Origin: Sphingomonas oligoaromativorans
Lineage (GTDB): Bacteria > Pseudomonadota > Alphaproteobacteria > Sphingomonadales > Sphingomonadaceae
Assembly (NCBI RefSeq): GCF_011762195.1
Contig: NZ_JAASQK010000001.1
Span: forward strand, 682,001 to 746,000
Reading direction: 5' to 3'
Length of the DNA: 64,000 nucleotides
Positions 55,872 through 64,000 of the stretch are shown piece by piece. Under the pieces are notes generated by a model. The model was not told where the DNA came from and ran no database searches. It saw only the letters and a program-made list of their open reading frames with translations. Positions within the stretch are counted from its first letter, which is position 1. Every line of letters starts with the position of its first letter. A program made the translations under genes and the position numbers.

Positions 55872-56527
55872 AAAGCGATATCATCGATCAGACATTGCGC
55901 CAGAATGTCGTCCGAGGTGGGTTCAGGGCGGCGCCAAAGCGGGCTTCCCTCGATATGCCGATCCGCAGGGCGGTCGTCCGAGGCGAGGCGAAGCGTCCTG
56001 ATGTTGGGGGCGACGGAAACGTCCGCTTGCTGGAGCCCCTCGACGAGCCCTGCGCTCAGGCGATAGCCGGACGGCGTGGAGGGATCGCTCCCGCTCATGA
56101 GCGCGCTGCGCCGCAGGTCGCTGAGCAGCGAACGGCCCGAGGTCGGTGAAAGGCGCCAGCGGGGGCACGGGTGCTGCCCATCCAGCAGGCTTCCGCCTCG
56201 GATCGAGACGATGGCCGGAGCATGAGCGGTTTCCGCGCGGATGCGTTTTTCGACGGCCTCGACGGAAGCTGACCAGTCGTTCCAGCGCACATCCTCGATC
56301 GCGCGTGGACTTTCGCCGCAGCCGGGCAGATCGGGGAGCCAGCAGCCGAAACCTCGCCGGGCGAGCCCTCGGCACAGCGCCGAGACGAGCGCGCGGCACC
56401 GGTTCATCTCTTCGAAAAGAGGTTGCAGAACAAGAAGCTGCGGGCCGCCGTTTGGCCCATGATGGAGGACGAATTCAGGCGAGCCCGAGAGATCGTATGT
56501 CAGGACGCGTGGGGCGTCCCCGCTCAT
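55856..56527 (-). CDS. Exosortase A system-associated hydrolase 2
   Basis: A 223-residue alpha/beta hydrolase-like protein of exosortase loci, recognised by LVLQPLFEEMNRCRALVSAL near residue 33 and CWLPDLPGCGESP. At the expected nucleophile position it reads VSIRGGSLLD rather than G-x-S-x-G, so catalytic competence is uncertain. It overlaps the acyl carrier protein gene by ATGA and hydrolase 1 by 16 bp, giving tight coupling. The substrate may be attached to the carrier protein, but this is not known. Confidence 0.85.
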
Positions 56528-56793
56528 GCGCCGCGCTTGGCCCGGATAAAATCCGAGAGGCTGCCGAACGTTTCCAGCATGGCGCCGTCCACCTCGTCAT
56601 CCTCGATCAGGACGTGGAGGCGATCCTCGATCTCCGTCAACAGGCCCGCGACGGCCATGGAATCGAGTTCCGGCATCGCGCCGAACAGCGGCGTGTCGGC
56701 GTCAATCGCCGCCGCGCGGGCCGGATCGAGACCCAGCACGTCGCGCAGGATCGCGCGCAGCAGGTCATCTGTCGTGTCAGCCGTCCGGTCCAT
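56524..56793 (-). CDS. Acyl carrier protein, exosortase locus type
   Basis: An 89-residue acyl carrier protein. The phosphopantetheine attachment Ser is in PELDSMAVAGLLTEIED near residue 44. It is encoded between the FemAB-like and hydrolase 2 genes and, with the divergent acyl-CoA ligase, likely carries the acyl or aminoacyl unit activated by that enzyme. ATG 56793 is chosen by homology of length. Its stop overlaps the next start (ATGA). Confidence 0.92.
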   Translation of the reverse strand: MDRTADTTDDLLRAILRDVLGLDPARAAAIDADTPLFGAMPELDSMAVAGLLTEIEDRLHVLIEDDEVDGAMLETFGSLSDFIRAKRGA

Positions 56794-56818
56794 CGCATCG
56801 TCTCCGTGGACGCGTCGC

Positions 56819-57826
56819 CTAATCGAGCGCGCGGCGCCGGGCAAGACGGCTTGCGACTTCGCGGCCGAACCCCGCCATCCCGCGCAGGCTCGCGAGGCGA
56901 TAGGCGTCGACGCGATAGACGGGACGCGGCGTGTCCATCCAGTCCGCCTTATAAGGCTCGTCGCCGAGGCCGAAATCGATGCGGCGTACCCGATCCTCCT
57001 CGATCGCGGCGCGGAACATGGCGTGACTGAGCAGCGACCCCGGCGAGCCGGCGCGCGCATTCTCGCGATGGGCGAGCTTGTGGATCGTGGCGATGCCGTT
57101 TTCGACCAGCCAGAATTGCGATGCGACGGCACGACCCTCGGCGTCGTGAGCGATGCCGAGTCGCAGGGTGCCGGCGGCGCCCTCCTGTTCGGCGAGGGCG
57201 TGGAGGAATGCCGGGGAGCCTTCGGCCGGTTTCCAGCTCGCGCGATAGACATCTTCGTAATCGGCCCAGGCCGAGGGCTCGAAGCGGCGATGGATCGAGA
57301 TGCGGACGGGATGACTGCGAGCCCGTCGCGCGATCGTGTTGCGCAGCTTCGCGGGGCGGGCTGACCAATAGCCTTCGAAGCCTTCGTCGGGGATGTTGAT
57401 GATCCAGTTGGTGAAGACGCGGCTCGCAAAGGGACGGAAGGCGGCGGCGCGGAGCGGGGCCTGTTCGGCGAACCTCAGGGGATGAAGCGCCACCCGGTCG
57501 AACCGGCGGCCTGCCGCCTGATAGAGGTTCCCGAGGAGCGCGTCATCACTGGCCCCCGAAAAGATCGGGCCGAAGCACAGGCTATACCAGCTTGCCAGCG
57601 GTGCGGCGATGCGGGAGCCGGCATCGATCAGGAAGAGCCACGCGCTGGCATCGCCTCTCCGCACACGGGCGATCGCGAGCCGGGCATCGGGCAGGACGTG
57701 CGTTCGGGTCAGGCGAAACCAGTCGAGCCGGTCGAACAGACAAGGCTGAGCGGAGCGATCGAGTGCGCCCGCCGCGTCGGCGGCGACCGCGTCCAGATCG
57801 TCGAACCATTCCACCAACGCCGTCAT
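56819..57826 (-). CDS. FemAB-like/GNAT protein of the exosortase A system
   Basis: A 335-residue protein of the FemAB-related acyltransferase group with a GNAT-like second half: WIINIPDEGFEGYWSARPAK, IARRARSHPVRI, and the C-terminal core GSLLSHAMFRAAIEED and RIDFGLGDEPYKADWM. Such proteins accompany exosortase-A loci and may attach an acyl or aminoacyl group to a sugar or peptide. ATG 57826 is used; an upstream in-frame start at 57862 would run into the promoter region. It diverges from the acyl-CoA ligase with 55 bp between start codons. Confidence 0.88.
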   Translation of the reverse strand: MTALVEWFDDLDAVAADAAGALDRSAQPCLFDRLDWFRLTRTHVLPDARLAIARVRRGDASAWLFLIDAGSRIAAPLASWYSLCFGPIFSGASDDALLGNLYQAAGRRFDRVALHPLRFAEQAPLRAAAFRPFASRVFTNWIINIPDEGFEGYWSARPAKLRNTIARRARSHPVRISIHRRFEPSAWADYEDVYRASWKPAEGSPAFLHALAEQEGAAGTLRLGIAHDAEGRAVASQFWLVENGIATIHKLAHRENARAGSPGSLLSHAMFRAAIEEDRVRRIDFGLGDEPYKADWMDTPRPVYRVDAYRLASLRGMAGFGREVASRLARRRALD

Positions 57827-57881
57827 CGCGCTATCCCCCAAGCGCCAAGCATTGGCGTGCAAGGGGTCTGATTTGCAAGCG

Positions 57882-59399
57882 ATGACGGAATGGGACGGGT
57901 TGGAGCCTCATGCGGAGCGGCTGGACCGGCTGACGCTGAGAGGCGCTCCGCAGGATATCGCGCTCATCGACAAGGCGGGAACGCTCGATTTCGCAGGGTT
58001 GGAGGTCGCCGTCGGCGGGCTGGCCGCCGCGTTGGCGCGGCAGGCGGAGCGCGGCGACCGTGTCGCGAGCTGGCTCCCCAAGACGCGGCTGGCCTGTCTG
58101 ATGGCCCTGGCCTGCACGCGGGCAGGGCTGGTGCATGTTCCGGTCAATCCGCTGCTCCGGCGCGCGCAGGTGGCACATATCCTGACGGACAGCGGCGCGC
58201 GATTGTTCGTGACCCAACCTGCCCGCGCGGCCTTGCTTGAGGAGGGGGATGTGCCGATCGGCTGTGCGGTGTTGCATGAGGCCGATCTGGAGTCTTCCTC
58301 GGACACGCCGTTGCCGCCTTCGGAGGGGTCGGCCGACGAACTGGCGGTGCTGCTCTATACCTCCGGCTCCACGGGCAAGCCGAAGGGCGTGATGCTGAGC
58401 CACGCCAATCTGTGGCTCGGGGCGATTTCGGTCGCGCATTATCTCCGCCTTGCGCCCGATGATCGGACGCTGGCCGTGCTGCCGCTGAGCTTCGATGCGG
58501 GGTTGAACCAGTTGCTGTCGACATGGGCGGCGGGTGGATCGGTCGTGCCGCTCGATTATCTGGTGGCCGCGGACGTCGTGCGCGCGGTGGGGCGGCATGA
58601 CGTCACTACGCTGGCGGGCGTGCCGCCGCTCTGGATACAGCTCGCCGAGGCGAACTGGCCGGCCGAGACCGCCGCCCGGCTGAGGAGGCTGTCGGCGACG
58701 GGAGGGCGGATGCCGGCGCCCGTCGTGCGTCATCTCCGCGCGATCTTCCCGCAGGCGGACCTCTATCTGATGTACGGGCTGACGGAGGCCTTCCGGTCGA
58801 CCTATCTCGATCCGGCACTGGTGGATCGGCACCCGGATTCCATTGGTCGCGGCATTCCCTTCGCGGAAATTCTGGTCGTGAAGCAGGATGGCAACATCGC
58901 CGCCGATGAGGAACCCGGTGAACTCGTCCACGTCGGGCCGCTGGTGGCGCAGGGCTATTGGCGAGATGCCGAGAGGACGGCACTGCGCTTTCGGCCGGCG
59001 CCCGCTGCGTCGCGGCTGGGGGGCATCGCCGTCTGGTCGGGGGATGCGGTGGTACGGGACGCGGACGGGTTGCTGCGGTTCGTCGGGCGGGACGACGAGA
59101 TGATTAAGGTCTCCGGCAATCGCATCAGCCCCACAGAGATCGAGGAAGCGGCGCTGGCGAGCGGGGCTGTGGCCGAAGCGGTGGCGCTGGGCATGCCGGA
59201 CGAGCGGATGGGGCAGGCGATCCGCCTCATCGTACGCAGAGCCGGCGGCGAGAATGCGGAGGCGCGGCTGCTCGCCTATTTCAAGGCTGAGCTGCCCAAT
59301 TTCCAGCAACCGCGCGAAGTCGTCTGGGTCGACACTCTTCCCTACAATCCCAATGGCAAGCTGGACCGCGTGCGCGTCCGCGAGGAGCATGGCGCATGA
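57882..59399 (+). CDS. Acyl-CoA ligase (AMP-forming), exosortase A system-associated
   Basis: A 505-residue adenylate-forming enzyme. The ATP/AMP motif is VLLYTSGSTGKPKGVMLS at residues about 156-173, followed by YLMYGLTEAFRSTYLDP and the C-terminal Lys loop LPYNPNGKLDRVRV. It activates an acid for transfer to CoA or the nearby acyl carrier protein. The ATG start at 57882 has a distant ribosome site; a TTG at 57873 lies eight bases after AAGGGG and is a real alternative. The stop overlaps the decarboxylase start (ATGA). Confidence 0.92.
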   Translation: MTEWDGLEPHAERLDRLTLRGAPQDIALIDKAGTLDFAGLEVAVGGLAAALARQAERGDRVASWLPKTRLACLMALACTRAGLVHVPVNPLLRRAQVAHILTDSGARLFVTQPARAALLEEGDVPIGCAVLHEADLESSSDTPLPPSEGSADELAVLLYTSGSTGKPKGVMLSHANLWLGAISVAHYLRLAPDDRTLAVLPLSFDAGLNQLLSTWAAGGSVVPLDYLVAADVVRAVGRHDVTTLAGVPPLWIQLAEANWPAETAARLRRLSATGGRMPAPVVRHLRAIFPQADLYLMYGLTEAFRSTYLDPALVDRHPDSIGRGIPFAEILVVKQDGNIAADEEPGELVHVGPLVAQGYWRDAERTALRFRPAPAASRLGGIAVWSGDAVVRDADGLLRFVGRDDEMIKVSGNRISPTEIEEAALASGAVAEAVALGMPDERMGQAIRLIVRRAGGENAEARLLAYFKAELPNFQQPREVVWVDTLPYNPNGKLDRVRVREEHGA

Positions 59400-60637
59400 A
59401 GCCGTCCGGTCCCATCCCACCCGGTTACGGAGGCGACGCCCATGGCCGGCTCCTGATCGCGGGGCACGACGTCGAGAGCCTGATCGAGCGGGCCGGTGAT
59501 ACGCCGCTCTTCGTCTACGATCATGACATGGTGGCAGGGCGCGTCGCGCGTCTGCGCACGGCCATGCCGGATGGCCTGGAGATCCATTACGCGATCAAGG
59601 CCAATCCCTTCGCCCCGCTGGTGGCGATGATGGCGGGGATCGTCGACGGGTTCGACGTCGCGTCCGAAGGCGAACTGGAGCGGGCGATCGGCGCGGGCAT
59701 GTCCGCCTGCCACATCAGCTTTGCGGGGCCGGGCAAGCGCACGCGTGAACTGGAGGCGGCGATCCGTGTGGGCGCGACGCTTCATCTGGAATCCGAACGG
59801 GAAGTCGAGCGCGCGCTCGATGTGGCCGCTGCATTGGACATCCAGCCGCATCTCGCGATCCGGGTGAACCCCGAGTTCGACCTGCGCGGCTCTGGAATGC
59901 GGATGGGGGGCGGGGCCAAGCCCTTCGGCGTGGATCAGCAGCGCGTCGTGCCGCTGGTGCGCCGTATCGTCGAGGCGGGGGCGAACTATCGCGGATTGCA
60001 CATCTTCGCGGGCTCGCAGTCGCTCGACGCGGCGGCGATCATCGAGACACAGGCGAACACGGTCGCTCTCGCGCGCCGTATCGCCGAGGAAAGCGGCGTG
60101 GAGGCGCCGCTGGTCAACCTCGGTGGAGGCTTCGGCGTTCCCTATTTCGCGGGCGATGCGGCTCTCGATGTCGAACGGATCGGGGATGCGCTTGCCGGGC
60201 AGATCGGCGGCGAGGCCCATCGCCATGCGATCGAACTGGGGCGCTGGCTGGTGGCCGAAGCGGGGGTCTATCTCACCCGTGTCGTCGATCGGAAGGAGAG
60301 CCACGGCAAGATATTCCTCGTGACGGACGGAGGGATGCACCACCAGCTTGCCGCATCGGGGAATTTCGGAACGGTCGTCCGCCGCAATTATCCGGTGGCC
60401 GTCGCCACCCGCTTCGGGGCTAACCCGGAAGAAGAGGCGAGCGTCGTCGGTTGCCTCTGTACCCCTCTGGACAGACTGGCCGACGATGTGGCGCTTCCGG
60501 TGGCCGGAGAGGGGGATGTGATTGCGGTCTTTCTGGCGGGTGCGTATGGCGCGAGTGCCTCTCCGGCGGCGTTTCTCGGGCATCCTGCAGCCATCGAGAT
60601 GTCCGTCTCCGCGGGAGGCAAGGCTGTCCTAACGTAA
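59396..60637 (+). CDS. PLP-dependent decarboxylase, exosortase A system-associated
   Basis: A 413-residue fold-III PLP decarboxylase related to diaminopimelate/ornithine decarboxylases. The PLP Lys is in IHYAIKANPFAPL near residue 64; other family landmarks are DVASEGELERA, NLGGGFGVPYF and the C-terminal GCLCTPLDRLADD with the conserved Cys. It probably forms an amine substrate joined by the ligase/carrier pathway of this locus, though the amino acid is unknown. It overlaps the ligase gene by four bases. Confidence 0.92.
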   Translation: MKPSGPIPPGYGGDAHGRLLIAGHDVESLIERAGDTPLFVYDHDMVAGRVARLRTAMPDGLEIHYAIKANPFAPLVAMMAGIVDGFDVASEGELERAIGAGMSACHISFAGPGKRTRELEAAIRVGATLHLESEREVERALDVAAALDIQPHLAIRVNPEFDLRGSGMRMGGGAKPFGVDQQRVVPLVRRIVEAGANYRGLHIFAGSQSLDAAAIIETQANTVALARRIAEESGVEAPLVNLGGGFGVPYFAGDAALDVERIGDALAGQIGGEAHRHAIELGRWLVAEAGVYLTRVVDRKESHGKIFLVTDGGMHHQLAASGNFGTVVRRNYPVAVATRFGANPEEEASVVGCLCTPLDRLADDVALPVAGEGDVIAVFLAGAYGASASPAAFLGHPAAIEMSVSAGGKAVLT

Positions 60638-60730
60638 AATTCACCTCTTCTGGTCTAGGCGAGGATCAAGAAACCTCGGGAGGGCGCGCTTTTACGCGAC
60701 GTCTTCACGGGTGACGGCAAGGAGTGTGGT

Positions 60731-61375
60731 ATGCGGTTCGACGGCGCTTCGAAGGTTGTTCTTGGCGTGGCGCTCGCCAGCCTGCTGGCCACGGGCAGCG
60801 CGGCGTTCGCGGAAGAGCCCACCTTGCCGCCGGCCAATTTCGTCTCCCCGCAGGACAAGCCGAGCGAGCAATATGTCATCGGGCCGCTCGACCAGCTCAC
60901 CATCTTCGTATGGCGCAACCCGGAACTGGGCGCGAAGGTGCAGGTCCGCCCCGACGGGCGCATCACCACGCCGCTGATCCAGGATCTCCCGGCGGTGGGC
61001 CGCACGCCGTCACAGCTCGCCGACGACATCAAGGCGCGTCTCGCGGCCTATGTCACCGATCCGCTGGTTTCGGTGATCGTCGAGAATTTCTCGGGCACCT
61101 ATTCGCAGCAGATCCGCATCGTCGGTGCGACGGAGAAGCCGGCCAGCCTGCCTTATCGCGCGAACATGACGCTGCTCGACGCGATGATCGCGGTGGGCGG
61201 CCTGTCCCAATACGCGGCAGGTAATCGCGCCAAGCTGGTGCGTTTCGACAAGGCCACCGGTAAGCAGACGGAATACCCGCTTCAGATATCCAAGCTGCTG
61301 AAGCACGGCGACACGAAGGCCAATGTGAAGCTCGAACCGGGCGATGTCATCATCATCCCCGAGAGCCTGTTCTGA
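60731..61375 (+). CDS. Polysaccharide export outer-membrane protein (Wza/GumB-like)
   Basis: A 214-residue export protein with a signal peptide (VVLGVALASLLATGSAAF, ending AFAE). The polysaccharide export domain is YVIGPLDQLTIFVWRNPELG, VRPDGRITTPLIQD; an SLBB-like repeat (IRIVGATEKPASLPYRANM) follows and the end KLEPGDVIIIPESLF is typical. It forms the periplasmic/outer-membrane exit of the exopolysaccharide. AAGGAG precedes ATG 60731. It begins the transport part of the locus 93 bp after the decarboxylase. Confidence 0.94.
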   Translation: MRFDGASKVVLGVALASLLATGSAAFAEEPTLPPANFVSPQDKPSEQYVIGPLDQLTIFVWRNPELGAKVQVRPDGRITTPLIQDLPAVGRTPSQLADDIKARLAAYVTDPLVSVIVENFSGTYSQQIRIVGATEKPASLPYRANMTLLDAMIAVGGLSQYAAGNRAKLVRFDKATGKQTEYPLQISKLLKHGDTKANVKLEPGDVIIIPESLF

Positions 61376-61407
61376 TTGCTTGAGACGAAGGCGTAGGGGC
61401 GGACGCG

Positions 61408-62943
61408 ATGAATGCCATTCTGGAAGAGGTGCGGATCGGCATCCATGTCGTCTGGCGCAGGCGCTGGCTGGCGCTGGCGGCGGCGTGGGGCATCGCGCTG
61501 GTCGGCTGGCTCGGCGTTTCGCTGATCCCCAATACCTATGAGAGCACGGCGCGGATATTCCTGGAGCCGCAGTCGATCCTGCCGCAGGCGGTGGGCATCA
61601 CCAGCAACGATCAGCAACAGGGCATCGATTCCGTGCGCCAGACGCTGCTCTCCAGCGACAATCTGGCGAGTGTCGTGAAGGGCACGGATCTCGCCCGCCA
61701 GGCGACCACGCCCAAGGATCTGGGCGCGATGGTCGCCAGGCTCCAGACGGCGATTTCGATCAAGAGCACGCAGGACAATCTCTTCCAGATCAGCGCCGAT
61801 CTGTCGGGCGGCGGCTTCTCGGATGCGCAGAACGCCAAGAACGCGCAGGCGGTGGTGGCGAAACTGCTCGACCAGTTCGCGACGGCCAGCGCCGCCGGCG
61901 ACAGCGCCGAGGCGCATCGCTCGCTGACCTTCCTTGACGCGCAGCTTGCCCAGCGTGGGCAGCAGCTTCAGGACGCCGAACAGAAGCAACAGGCGTTCGA
62001 CCAGAAATATCTCGGGATGCTGCCGGGCACCGGCTCGATCGACCAGCGCATGGAAACAGCGCGGTCGCAGCTTTCCGATGTCGAGACGAACCTTGCCGCC
62101 GCGCAAAGCTCGCTGGCGGCGGTGAACGGGCAGCTCGCGGCGACGCCGGCTTCCATTCCGGGGCCGCCCTCTGCGACCGGCACGGGCGGCCCGCGCGAGC
62201 GGCTCGCCCAGCTTCAGGCGCAGCTCGCGCAGGATCAGGCGCAGGGCTGGACCGACAAGCATCCCGACGTGATCGCGGTGCGGCGCGAGATCGCCCATAT
62301 TCAGGGCGCGGCGGCATCGGCGCCCGTGTTGGGCGCCAATTCCCAGCCGAACCCCGCTTATATCTCGCTGCGTTCCATGGCGGCCGAGAAGCAGGCGACC
62401 TACGCCGCGCTCGCCACGCGCCGTGCGCAGCTTCAGGCGGATATGGCGAACTTCGCCGCGAAGCAGGCTGACCAGCCCGAGATCACCGCCCAGCAGGCGA
62501 AGCTGTCGCGCGATCATGACGTGCTTCAGGCGCAATATGACAAGCTGCTGTCCGACCGCGAGCAGGTGAAGCTCCGCGCAGACGCGCAGACGCAGGCGGG
62601 CAGCGTGCAGTTCCGCGTGATCGATCCGCCGACGCTCTCGAAGGTGCCGGCCAAGCCCAAGCGTCCGCTGCTGTTGACCGGCGTGCTGCTGGTCGCGATC
62701 GCGGGTGGCGTCGCAGCGGCGTTCCTGCGGGCGAAGTTGCAGACCAGCTATTCGACCCCCAACGCGCTGGCGGCGGCGAGCGGTCTGCCTGTGCTGGGCT
62801 CGATCAGTTATGTGCGTGGCGTTCGCCAAAAGACGCAGGAAGCGCAGCAGCTCAAATGGTTCGCGGGAGCGGGTGGCGCGCTGGTGGGGGCCTATGTGCT
62901 TCTGCTGGTGGTCGAATTCGTTCAGCGCGGGCTGATGGCGTAG
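61408..62943 (+). CDS. Chain-length determinant protein (Wzz-like), XrtA system
   Basis: A 511-residue polysaccharide co-polymerase. A Wzz domain begins near residue 10 with the first membrane helix about residues 20-40; a long periplasmic coiled-coil (about 150-390, rich in Gln/Ala) follows; further helices are predicted near 419-441 and 484-505. The kinase domain is separate and encoded by the next gene, so this is the split, two-protein type. It governs polymer length in cooperation with the export protein and the kinase-like ATPase. Confidence 0.92.
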   Translation: MNAILEEVRIGIHVVWRRRWLALAAAWGIALVGWLGVSLIPNTYESTARIFLEPQSILPQAVGITSNDQQQGIDSVRQTLLSSDNLASVVKGTDLARQATTPKDLGAMVARLQTAISIKSTQDNLFQISADLSGGGFSDAQNAKNAQAVVAKLLDQFATASAAGDSAEAHRSLTFLDAQLAQRGQQLQDAEQKQQAFDQKYLGMLPGTGSIDQRMETARSQLSDVETNLAAAQSSLAAVNGQLAATPASIPGPPSATGTGGPRERLAQLQAQLAQDQAQGWTDKHPDVIAVRREIAHIQGAAASAPVLGANSQPNPAYISLRSMAAEKQATYAALATRRAQLQADMANFAAKQADQPEITAQQAKLSRDHDVLQAQYDKLLSDREQVKLRADAQTQAGSVQFRVIDPPTLSKVPAKPKRPLLLTGVLLVAIAGGVAAAFLRAKLQTSYSTPNALAAASGLPVLGSISYVRGVRQKTQEAQQLKWFAGAGGALVGAYVLLLVVEFVQRGLMA

Positions 62944-62953
62944 GACAAGAGGC

Positions 62954-63883
62954 ATGAGCAAGCACAGCCCGATCAGCCCCGATCCCAAGGGCCCCGGCCG
63001 TCCCAAGGGGCCGCGCGGCCCCTCGCTCGTGGAGCGCGCCGCCAACGTTTACGATTTCACCGCGGGCCTGCGCGGCTCGGGCGTGACCACCGGCGCGCCT
63101 ATCGTTCAGCCGACGATGCTGGCACCGACCGCCTTCCATATGAACTGGGAAAGCGCGTCCCCGCTGGGCCGCTTCGGCCAGGTCGCGATGGACGAGCTGC
63201 GCGAGGGCGGCTTCGTGCTGCCGGATGCGAGCCCCAGCGCGATCTCCGAGGAGTTCCGCATCGTGAAGCGCCAGCTTCTGCGCGGCGCCGACGAGGTGGA
63301 GAACGGGCGGACGATACTGGTCTGCTCGGCGCACCCGGACGACGGCAAGACGTTCTGCGCTGTGAACCTCGCGCTCAGCCTCGCGGCGGAGAAGGATGTC
63401 GAGGTCGTGCTGATCGACGCGGATGTCGCCAAGCCGGAAATCCTCTCCACCCTCGGGCTGGAAGCCGGGCCGGGCCTGATCGACGCGATCGCGGATGAGG
63501 CGGTGGATATCGAGGCCTGCCTGATCCGTACGGATATTCCGGGCCTGATCGTGCTTCCCACCGGCCGGCAGACCAATGAGGCGACCGAGCTTCTGGCGTC
63601 GGATCGGACGAGGCAGGTGCTGGAGCGGCTGCGTAGCCGCGATCCGCGCCGGATCATCATCTTCGACTCCCCGCCCGCGCTGGCGGCATCCCCGGCCTCG
63701 GTGCTGGCGATGCATTGCGGCCAGCTTCTCTTCGTCGTCCGTGCCGAGCGGACGGGCGAGGCGGACCTTCGCGAGGCGCTGGGGCTCCTTTCCGCCTGCC
63801 CGCGTGCGCAGTTGCTGCTGAACGGCGTCGAGTTCGGCGGCTCTCACCGCCGCTTCGGCCGATATTACGGGATCGACGGGTGA
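62954..63883 (+). CDS. Tyrosine-kinase-like ATPase, XrtA system
   Basis: A 309-residue cytoplasmic BY-kinase-like protein. The P-loop region reads SAHPDDGKTFCAVNLA near residue 126 (the usual GEGKT is DDGKT), the second Walker motif is VVLIDADVAKPE near 151, and Walker B is RIIIFDSPPAL near 234. The short C-terminal tail has only two Tyr (RYYGIDG). It should work with the chain-length determinant to control polymerisation. The next gene starts inside its stop codon (GTGA). Confidence 0.92.
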   Translation: MSKHSPISPDPKGPGRPKGPRGPSLVERAANVYDFTAGLRGSGVTTGAPIVQPTMLAPTAFHMNWESASPLGRFGQVAMDELREGGFVLPDASPSAISEEFRIVKRQLLRGADEVENGRTILVCSAHPDDGKTFCAVNLALSLAAEKDVEVVLIDADVAKPEILSTLGLEAGPGLIDAIADEAVDIEACLIRTDIPGLIVLPTGRQTNEATELLASDRTRQVLERLRSRDPRRIIIFDSPPALAASPASVLAMHCGQLLFVVRAERTGEADLREALGLLSACPRAQLLLNGVEFGGSHRRFGRYYGIDG

Positions 63884-64000
63884 CGAAATTCGCTTGGTTT
63901 ACATGCTCGTTCCTGTCCACGGCGCTGATCGCGCTGCCGGCCGGCGCGCGCACCACGATCAGCCCTTATGTCGAGGGGCAGCAGGTCATTTCGACCGACC
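63880..64000 (+). CDS. Outer-membrane protein of the exosortase/EPS locus, 3' truncated
   Basis: Only the first 40 codons are in the window. GTG 63880 overlaps the kinase stop codon (GTGA). The start MTKFAWFTCSFLSTALIALP is a signal peptide ending near AGARTT, followed by ISPYVEGQQVISTD, which resembles the beginning of beta-barrel proteins that follow the kinase in XrtA loci. The rest lies beyond the right edge. Confidence 0.7.
   Translation, partial: MTKFAWFTCSFLSTALIALPAGARTTISPYVEGQQVISTD

Noticed and set aside
61282-63045. Long antisense frame opposite the export and chain-length genes
   Set aside because: Reverse-frame artefact of high-GC coding DNA; no ribosome site and no family match, whereas the plus-strand proteins are clear.

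Overview
The window is high-GC DNA from an alphaproteobacterium, most likely a sphingomonad (Sphingomonas or a close relative). Evidence for this is the two large TonB-dependent receptors with paired glycan enzymes, an exosortase-A (XrtA) type exopolysaccharide locus, a NasS/NasT-controlled nitrate assimilation operon, and many start/stop overlaps of the ATGA and TGATG type. Taxonomy is inferred from gene content only. No rRNA, tRNA, CRISPR array, insertion sequence or phage gene was seen.

Layout. 1-3806: plant cell-wall enzymes, a 5'-truncated GH28-like protein and a GH115 alpha-glucuronidase behind a LacI-type operator. 3816-14687: an alpha-glucan utilisation locus, with a LacI regulator and an MFS sugar transporter on the minus strand, divergent from a TonB-dependent receptor and three overlapping GH13 enzymes (secreted amylase, cytoplasmic glucosidase, exported glucosidase). 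14783-22654: mixed genes, including an AraC/VOC pair, a small membrane protein, a sugar porter, a dienelactone hydrolase, an MHS-type transporter, CutC and a large secreted protein of unknown function. 22668-25439: a Tat-exported GH127 enzyme.

25681-35403: nitrate assimilation, in the order nasT-nasS, narK, nirB-nirD, nasA, cobA. Two RNA leaders with the paired-hexaloop architecture bound by ANTAR proteins, each followed by an intrinsic terminator, lie directly in front of narK and nirB. They are probably the antitermination targets of NasT. 35361-39150: VOC protein, DJ-1/PfpI protein, serine acetyltransferase, a serine-hydrolase homologue lacking its nucleophile, and a small unknown.

39393-53976: a second glycan locus. 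It holds a TonB receptor, a GH92 alpha-mannosidase with a Gfo/Idh/MocA oxidoreductase, and a divergent nine-kb set: cytochrome c, sugar isomerase, MFS transporter, gluconate-dehydrogenase-like subunit 3, Tat-exported isomerase, GMC flavoprotein with a putative iron-sulfur motif, Tat-exported Gfo/Idh oxidoreductase, and a DUF1080 (3-keto-disaccharide hydrolase family) protein. Together these look like a periplasmic 3-keto-glycoside pathway: oxidise the sugar at C3, pass the electrons to cytochrome c, cleave the 3-keto-glycoside, isomerise or reduce the product and import it.

54119-55090: thioredoxin reductase. 55074-64000: one arm of an exosortase-A/EPS locus. The minus-strand group (FemAB-like protein, acyl carrier protein, two hydrolases) diverges from the plus-strand group (acyl-CoA ligase, PLP decarboxylase, outer-membrane export protein, chain-length determinant, tyrosine-kinase-like ATPase, truncated outer-membrane protein). 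The exosortase gene itself must lie beyond the right edge, if present.
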